Of a stretch of 38,758 nt of DNA, positions 33,895 to 38,758 are shown piece by piece (the stretch's first letter is position 1; each line of letters opens with the position of its first letter). Made by a program: the position numbers and the translations under genes. This DNA is from JBDTOX01 sp039933015 (GTDB lineage Bacteria; Pseudomonadota; Gammaproteobacteria; Burkholderiales; Methylophilaceae). Where the stretch lies: positions 1 to 38,758 of the forward strand of contig JBDTOX010000173.1 in assembly GCA_039933015.1 (NCBI GenBank). Reading direction: 5' to 3'. The notes beneath the pieces were generated by a model. The model saw nothing but the letters and a program-made list of their open reading frames with translations, was not told the DNA's origin and ran no database searches.

Positions 33895-35658
33895 ATGAGC
33901 CAAATAATTGAAGTAGTAGTGCCGGATATCGGCAATTTTGACAGTGTGGATGTCATTGAAGTCCTGGTAAAAGCTGGCGACGTCATCGCCAAGGAAGACT
34001 CGTTGATTACGCTGGAGTCCGACAAGGCCTCGATGGACATTCCATCGTCGCATGCCGGTACGGTGAAGGAACTCAAGGTCAAAGTGGGCGACAAGGTGGC
34101 TAAAGGCACGCTGATTCTGACGCTGGAAGCGGCAGCGAGCGATGCGCCGGCCAAGGAAGCAGTACTTGCCACAGCTGCTGCTCCGGCAGTCGATACTAAG
34201 TCATCTGTGGCAACACCTGCGCCCACACCTGTTGCTGGCGGCGCTGCAGATCTGCACGCAGAAGTGCTGGTTCTAGGCTCAGGGCCAGGTGGTTACACAG
34301 CTGCATTCCGCGCCGCAGACCTGGGCAAGAAAGTCATCTTGGTTGAGCGCTACCAGACACTTGGTGGGGTTTGCCTGAATGTCGGCTGCATCCCATCCAA
34401 GGCGTTGCTGCACACGGCCAAAGTCATTACCGAAGCTGAAGAAACCGGCCATCACGGCGTGAGCTTCGGCGCACCCAAGATCGACCTGGAACAGTTGCGC
34501 AACTGGAAAGCCAACGAGGTGGTGGCCAAACTGACCGGCGGTCTCGCACAGATGGCAAAACAGCGGGAAGTAACTACGGTAACCGGTGTCGGCCAGTTTA
34601 CGTCGCCCAACCAGCTCAAGGTAACCGCCGCTGACGGCAAGGTCACTACGGTTTCATTCGATAACGCCATCATCGCTGCCGGCTCCCAAGCCATCAAGAT
34701 GCCAGGTGTCGCTGAAGATCCGCGCATCATGGATTCCACAGGTGCGCTGGAGCTATATGACATCCCGAAACGCATGCTGCTTGTCGGTGGCGGCATCATC
34801 GGCCTGGAAATGGGTACGGTATATGACGCCTTAGGCAGCAAGGTCACTGTTGTGGAACTCGCCGACGGCCTGATACAAGGCTGCGACCGCGACCTGGTAC
34901 GTCCACTGCAAAAACGTATGGAAAAGCGCTTTGAGAAGATATTACTGAGCACCAAAGTTGCCAAGATGGAACCACAGAAAGACGGTATCCATGTCAGTTT
35001 TGAGGGCGAGAATGCCATCGAACCCCAGGTTTATGACCGCGTACTGGTGGCTATCGGCCGTCGCCCTAACGGCAAGAGTATTGGCGCCGAAAATGCAGGT
35101 GTAGCCGTAGATGAGCGCGGCTTTATTGCGGTCGACAAGCAGATGCGCACTAACGTGCCGCACATTTTCGCAATCGGCGACATCGTCGGCCAGCCTATGC
35201 TGGCACACAAAGCCTCGCATGAGGCCAAAGTGGCCGCTGAAGTCATTGCCGGCCACAAAGTTGAATTCCAGGCCCTGGCAATTCCTTCCGTGGCTTATAC
35301 AGATCCGGAAGTGGCTTGGGCAGGCGTTACCGAAATCGAAGCCAAAGCCCAAGGCATAGCCATCGAAAAAGCCTCATTCCCATGGGCAGCAAGTGGGCGT
35401 GCACTATCGATTGCACGCACCGAGGGCGCGACCAAGCTGATTTTCGATAAGGAAACGCATCGTTTGATTGGCGCAGGTATTGTCGGCACCAATGCAGGCG
35501 AATTATTGGCAGAAACCGTGCTGGCGATAGAAATGGGCGCGGATGCTGAAGACCTCGGCCTCACTATTCATTCGCACCCGACATTATCCGAAACCGTGGG
35601 CTTCGCCGCTGAGATGAAGGAAGGTACGATTACCGACCTTTATATCAAAAAGCGCTAA
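33895..35658 (+). CDS. lpdA: Dihydrolipoyl dehydrogenase (E3) with N-terminal lipoyl domain
   Basis: A 587-residue E3 fused to a lipoyl domain. Residues 1-78 are a lipoyl domain (K44 in LESDKASMDIPSS) nearly identical in pattern to that of AceF. After an Ala/Pro linker come the FAD motif VLGSGPGGYTAAFRAADLGK, the redox disulfide GGVCLNVGCIPSKALLH, an NAD-binding VGGGIIGLEMGTVYDALG, and the dimer-interface dyad HSHPTLSETV. This architecture is established for Neisseria and many Betaproteobacteria. It reoxidises dihydrolipoamide, reducing NAD+. The 3' end lies only five bases from the convergent gene at 35664, with no clear terminator between. Confidence 0.97.
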   Translation: MSQIIEVVVPDIGNFDSVDVIEVLVKAGDVIAKEDSLITLESDKASMDIPSSHAGTVKELKVKVGDKVAKGTLILTLEAAASDAPAKEAVLATAAAPAVDTKSSVATPAPTPVAGGAADLHAEVLVLGSGPGGYTAAFRAADLGKKVILVERYQTLGGVCLNVGCIPSKALLHTAKVITEAEETGHHGVSFGAPKIDLEQLRNWKANEVVAKLTGGLAQMAKQREVTTVTGVGQFTSPNQLKVTAADGKVTTVSFDNAIIAAGSQAIKMPGVAEDPRIMDSTGALELYDIPKRMLLVGGGIIGLEMGTVYDALGSKVTVVELADGLIQGCDRDLVRPLQKRMEKRFEKILLSTKVAKMEPQKDGIHVSFEGENAIEPQVYDRVLVAIGRRPNGKSIGAENAGVAVDERGFIAVDKQMRTNVPHIFAIGDIVGQPMLAHKASHEAKVAAEVIAGHKVEFQALAIPSVAYTDPEVAWAGVTEIEAKAQGIAIEKASFPWAASGRALSIARTEGATKLIFDKETHRLIGAGIVGTNAGELLAETVLAIEMGADAEDLGLTIHSHPTLSETVGFAAEMKEGTITDLYIKKR

Positions 35659-35663
35659 AGGAA

Positions 35664-35957
35664 TTAAGCAGCGGGGGGTTCCGGCTTGACTGTTGGAGCC
35701 TCAGCTGCCACTTCCGTTTTCGGCTTGGCTGCGGCCCTGGGTTTTGCGGGTGCCTTCGGTTTAGCAGCTGCTTTGGGTCTGCTGGTAGCCGAACCAGCTT
35801 TGGTGCTTAGCTTGGCCGCTGCTTTCACCGGGGCCTTGGCTGGTCCCGTAGACGTCTTCCTAGCATCTTTGCCTGTAATTTTAGCCCACACACGCTGACC
35901 AACAATAACGGCTGCGGCCACTCCCACGTTCTTCACGATCGCCCTGAGTAATCCCAT
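35664..35957 (-). CDS. Small protein with histone H1-like Lys/Ala/Pro tail
   Basis: A 97-residue protein. The N-terminal third (MGLLRAIVKNVGVAAAVIVG, then QRVWAKITGKD) is amphipathic to hydrophobic and could associate with a membrane. Residues ~40-85 are repeats of A/K/P (PAKAPVKAAAKLSTK; RPKAAAKPKAPAKPRAAAKP), resembling histone H1-like or AlgP-type tails that can bind DNA or other polyanions. The end is acidic and proline-rich. The ATG at 35957 has AGGAG five bases upstream; the ATG six codons earlier overlaps the SPOR gene and is less likely. It follows the SPOR gene by eight bases. Function unknown. Confidence 0.7.
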   Translation of the reverse strand: MGLLRAIVKNVGVAAAVIVGQRVWAKITGKDARKTSTGPAKAPVKAAAKLSTKAGSATSRPKAAAKPKAPAKPRAAAKPKTEVAAEAPTVKPEPPAA

Positions 35958-35965
35958 ATCAACTC

Positions 35966-36634
35966 CTATTGGCAAGTTACCTGTTTAAGTTCGCTCCCGG
36001 GAAAATCCGGCTTCAGTTTATCGATTTCACTCGCCATGACGGATGACATTTGGTCGATTAACAAACTGGCCCGGCCGCTTTCCTGATTGCGCATCCCTTT
36101 TACAGCAGAAACCACACCTCGAGCTTTCAACTCATCTAGCAGTTTAGTCGCTAATTGCTCATCCTTAAAGACTCCCAGAGAAATCGCATAGCGCCATTGC
36201 AGCTCCAGTATGACAAAACTTTCTTGCACACCGAGCTTGCGCAATTCTTCCACCTTGGCTTGCGCCGTCTGCAAAGATTGTTGGCGAGGAATGTATACCC
36301 ACCAACGCGTCGCTTCCTGCGAGGTTTTTTGTTTGACCGCAGAATTCAGCGAGAATTTTGCAAGAATATTGCGCGCCCTGGGCAAGGAGGCTGTAGAAAA
36401 ACTGCCCCATTCATAACAGCCATATTGCACCGGAGCAGCTGCCAGGGGCTGGGCGTCCGCAGCTTCGGGGGGGGCAGGCAGCGCTTCAATTTCGGCCGGG
36501 GTCAGTAGTTTGATTTTATCCGGCTGCATTGCTTGATGGCTAGTCGTGATCCCAGCCGGGTGGGTCGTAGCTAAATTAAAATAAGCCACAAGCAAAGCGT
36601 TAATTAACAATAAACTCCATACAACCCACTTCAT
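35966..36634 (-). CDS. Membrane-anchored SPOR domain protein
   Basis: A 222-residue protein with an N-terminal membrane anchor (MKWVVWSLLLINALLVAYFN), a Pro/Ala-rich linker, and a C-terminal SPOR-like domain (about 108-190: RWWVYIPRQQSLQTAQAKVE, then LQWRYAISLGVFKDEQLATK). SPOR domains bind denuded peptidoglycan glycan strands and concentrate at the division septum. The start overlaps the end of coaX by four bases. birA-coaX-SPOR is a recurrent betaproteobacterial order. A division or cell-wall role is inferred from the domain, not shown. Confidence 0.82.
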   Translation of the reverse strand: MKWVVWSLLLINALLVAYFNLATTHPAGITTSHQAMQPDKIKLLTPAEIEALPAPPEAADAQPLAAAPVQYGCYEWGSFSTASLPRARNILAKFSLNSAVKQKTSQEATRWWVYIPRQQSLQTAQAKVEELRKLGVQESFVILELQWRYAISLGVFKDEQLATKLLDELKARGVVSAVKGMRNQESGRASLLIDQMSSVMASEIDKLKPDFPGSELKQVTCQ

Positions 36635-37416
36635 GAAATCTCTCTTTCTATTAGCAGCAAGCCCTGCAGCACGAGATTATCAGCCATGACCAAATGCTTG
36701 GCTATATCCCCCTGCAGCATGTCGGCCAATAATGCCGCATCGCCACCGGTCAGCACACAATAGGGCGGCTTGCCTTCATGCTGCTGCAGGCGGCTATACA
36801 TAACTTGAACAGCACCAGCCATAGCGCTCAAGGCGCCGGTATAAAGTGCTGCATGAGTATGGGTGGGGAAATCCTGCCAGCTGTCCTGCGGCTCATGCTG
36901 CGAGCGCGCCGAGACGTCAGCCGTGCCATGCGTGAGGCTGTGCTGCATGAGGCTGAAGCCAGGCAGGATCATGCCGCCAAGGAAAATACCGATACTGGAT
37001 TCGGTATCCAGATCCCAGGTATCGAACCCAAGCGCATCTATAGTCAGCGCAGTTCCTGCATTGGCAACCACACAAGGCGCGTGATAGTGCTGCCACGCAG
37101 CCACCAACGCCGCCCAGCGGTCCGTGCCAAGATGCTGAGGGGTGGCATAGCCATTTTTAACGCCACAGGCCTGGGCCGAAGCGGATGCCCAGCGAACCGG
37201 CGCGGCCAGTGGCTGCAGCAGGCGCTGCAGTAGATTTTTGACTTCATTCCCGGCCACGTTCGACACTACAACGCGCTCACAACTGCGCCAGGCAACCGGC
37301 GTAGCGGCTTTATCCAATTCGGCATTGAGGAATGCGCCGTGAGTCTTGAGCTCGCCAGCCTCATCAAACACACCCCATTTGGTACGGCTGTTACCTGCGT
37401 CTATCGCCAATATCAT
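36631..37416 (-). CDS. coaX: Type III pantothenate kinase
   Basis: First step of coenzyme A synthesis: phosphorylation of pantothenate. A 261-residue member of the ASKHA fold with AIDAGNSRTKWGVFD (phosphate 1 motif), HLGTDRWAALVAAW (pantothenate/dimer region), VVANAGTALTIDAL (phosphate 2) and LGGMILPGFSL. The ATG at 37416 is preceded by AAAGG seven bases upstream and gives MILAIDAGN, so the longer frame to 37434 is not used. It follows birA by 45 bases, an arrangement known from several proteobacteria including cases of fused BirA-CoaX. Confidence 0.95.
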   Translation of the reverse strand: MILAIDAGNSRTKWGVFDEAGELKTHGAFLNAELDKAATPVAWRSCERVVVSNVAGNEVKNLLQRLLQPLAAPVRWASASAQACGVKNGYATPQHLGTDRWAALVAAWQHYHAPCVVANAGTALTIDALGFDTWDLDTESSIGIFLGGMILPGFSLMQHSLTHGTADVSARSQHEPQDSWQDFPTHTHAALYTGALSAMAGAVQVMYSRLQQHEGKPPYCVLTGGDAALLADMLQGDIAKHLVMADNLVLQGLLLIEREIS

Positions 37417-37461
37417 CCAGACACCTTTAAACATGTAGACTTCGTTGCCATACGTGGTTGC

Positions 37462-38451
37462 TCAGTCCACTCCGCGCAGGCTGATCTCACCGGCAGAAAA
37501 ACGCTGCGGGCCCGTCGCCGTATCCACCAGTAAAACGCCATCTGCTGCGATACCGCTGACCACACCCTGGGTTTCGCGGCCATCCGGCAATAACAGACGC
37601 ACCGCCTGATTCTGGTATGCGTGATGTTGCATCCACTCCTCACGCAACTGGGTAAAACCGCTGCGCTCAAATTCGCTCAATACATCGGCCAAGTGCTTCA
37701 ATAGCGCCCCCAGCAGTGCACTGGGGTTGGGCAATAGCTTCGCTACAGCCTGCAGATCGGTAGCGGCCTGATCGATATGTTGGCGCAGATGCTGCGGCAG
37801 GCGCAGGTTGATGCCGATGCCGATCACTGCGGCAGTTGGGCCCTCCATATCGCCCTGCAATTCAATCAGGATGCCTGCCAGCTTCTGGTACTGGCTTTGA
37901 TGGTGCACTAGGACATCATTTGGCCATTTGAGCTCAGCCTCCGCCACCCCTAACCCATGCAGGGCACGAATAAGCGCAACCCCCACAGCAAGGCTCAGGC
38001 CGGAAAGCGCGGAAGCCCCCGATTGAAAGCGCCACAATAAAGAAAAAGTTAAACTCGCCCCCAGCCCTGCCTGCCATGCACGCCCACGCCTGCCCCGGCC
38101 ACGCGTTTGCAATGAGGCGGCGACACAGGTGGCATGCGCAGCGCCATCGCTAGCCTGCTTCACGAGATAGGTATTGGTTGATTCCAGCTGATCATGTATC
38201 TCGAGATTAAACCCGGCGTGCTGCTCGCCAATCGCGGCTAGCACACTGTTATGGTCGAGCAGCTGAATCGGTTCCGGCAGACAATAGCCGCGCCCACGTA
38301 CCGAAAAAAGTGGCACCCCCAACGCCTCAGCCTCCTTCAGCGCATTCCACACCGTAGCGCGCGTCACGCCAAAGTGTTTGGCAATAGCCTCGCCGGACTG
38401 AAAACGGCCATCGGCAAGCAAACGCAAAATAGGAAAAGTAAGATTGTTCAC
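37462..38451 (-). CDS. birA: Biotin--[acetyl-CoA-carboxylase] ligase BirA with N-terminal HTH
   Basis: Attaches biotin to the carrier protein of acetyl-CoA carboxylase. The N-terminal ~65 residues are a winged helix (FPILRLLADGRFQSGEAIAK and VTRATVWNALKEAEALG), so it may also be a biotin-operon repressor. The catalytic domain shows LESTNTYL, the biotinyl-AMP loop GRGRRGRAWQA, LKWPNDVLV and KLAGILIEL, then a C-terminal SH3-like domain. I choose the GTG at 38451 (MNNLTFPILRLL, 329 residues) as most like homologues; a TTG at 38475 would add eight residues. It diverges from glnS over about 105 bases. Confidence 0.93.
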   Translation of the reverse strand: MNNLTFPILRLLADGRFQSGEAIAKHFGVTRATVWNALKEAEALGVPLFSVRGRGYCLPEPIQLLDHNSVLAAIGEQHAGFNLEIHDQLESTNTYLVKQASDGAAHATCVAASLQTRGRGRRGRAWQAGLGASLTFSLLWRFQSGASALSGLSLAVGVALIRALHGLGVAEAELKWPNDVLVHHQSQYQKLAGILIELQGDMEGPTAAVIGIGINLRLPQHLRQHIDQAATDLQAVAKLLPNPSALLGALLKHLADVLSEFERSGFTQLREEWMQHHAYQNQAVRLLLPDGRETQGVVSGIAADGVLLVDTATGPQRFSAGEISLRGVD

Positions 38452-38556
38452 AAATGGGTTATTAACAATATGCAAAGGTATATTAGCATAGCAGGCACCC
38501 CACCCCGAGCGCCCGCCACAGTGTAAAATAGCGTCAAATTCACTGAGTTAGCTTAC

Positions 38557-38758
38557 ATGTCATCCGAAAAAACTCCAGCAGCACCCGCTTCCAATTTCAT
38601 TCGCAACGTCATTGAACGCGATATCGAACAAGGCACTTATGCCAGCCGCCACTGGGCAGGCTGCCCCGGGGATGCCGAGCAGCAGGCCGCAGGCCAGCCG
38701 GACCCGGCCAGGATCCGCACGCGCTTTCCGCCCGAGCCCAATGGCTATCTGCACATTG
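38557..38758 (+). CDS. glnS: Glutaminyl-tRNA synthetase (5' part; continues beyond window)
   Basis: The first 67 codons are present. The product starts MSSEKTPAAPASNFIRNVIE, continues with RDIEQGTYASRHWAGCPGDA, and reaches RTRFPPEPNGYLHI, the class I synthetase segment immediately before the HIGH-type motif of GlnRS. An AAAAT-type -10 element (GTGTAAAAT, 38521-38529) lies about 30 bases upstream. It charges tRNA-Gln with glutamine. The gene diverges from birA. Confidence 0.93.
   Translation, partial: MSSEKTPAAPASNFIRNVIERDIEQGTYASRHWAGCPGDAEQQAAGQPDPARIRTRFPPEPNGYLHI

Noticed and set aside
38443..38469. Inverted repeat ATTGTT / AACAAT at the birA start, considered as a BirA operator
   Set aside because: The spacing is shorter than in known biotin-operator sites, the arms are AT-rich and short, and it overlaps the start codon; too weak to call.

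Overview
The window reads as a chromosomal segment of a betaproteobacterium, most probably of the Nitrosomonadales (Gallionella/Sideroxydans-like is a guess from protein style and moderate GC). The evidence is the block tpiA-secG-tRNA-Leu-nuoA..N, a pyruvate dehydrogenase operon whose E3 carries its own lipoyl domain, a recJ-rpfE pair, and birA-coaX-SPOR beside a divergent glnS. No insertion sequence, prophage, CRISPR array or integron was recognised.

Positions 1-13844 (minus strand) hold the proton-pumping NADH:quinone oxidoreductase (complex I) operon nuoA-N in canonical order. nuoN is cut by the window edge. Genes overlap or lie a few bases apart, except for a structured 118-bp gap between nuoA and nuoB and a 50-codon open frame, apparently undescribed, between nuoM and nuoN. 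A tRNA-Leu(GAG) lies just upstream of nuoA. Positions 14029-17968 (minus) carry secG, tpiA, recJ and an rpfE-like gene.

Positions 18037-20833 (plus) form the most intriguing module: a SixA-type histidine phosphatase, a possible small ORF, an orphan ParA/MinD-type ATPase, and an overlapping CYTH-CHAD protein, ending at a clear intrinsic terminator. CHAD domains are known polyphosphate binders and orphan ParAs position cellular cargo, so a polyphosphate-related spatial system is a reasonable but untested idea.

Positions 20920-28190 are an accessory stretch with more intergenic DNA. It contains a glycine-zipper envelope protein, a secreted YHS-like/pentapeptide-repeat protein, a frameshifted YhcH-family remnant, a small four-helix membrane protein paired with a two-RCK potassium channel, a heptad-repeat lipoprotein, a 36-residue single-helix membrane ORF, a DUF1428 protein, WrbA with a palindrome overlapping its likely promoter, and an unrecognised ORF without a convincing start.

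Positions 28191-38758 return to housekeeping. An M17 aminopeptidase (minus) diverges from aceE-aceF-lpdA (plus). These converge on a minus-strand run birA-coaX-SPOR protein-Lys/Ala/Pro-rich protein. The start of glnS (plus) diverges from birA and runs off the end. Together the window encodes NADH oxidation, acetyl-CoA production, CoA and biotin attachment steps, K+ transport and several envelope proteins.
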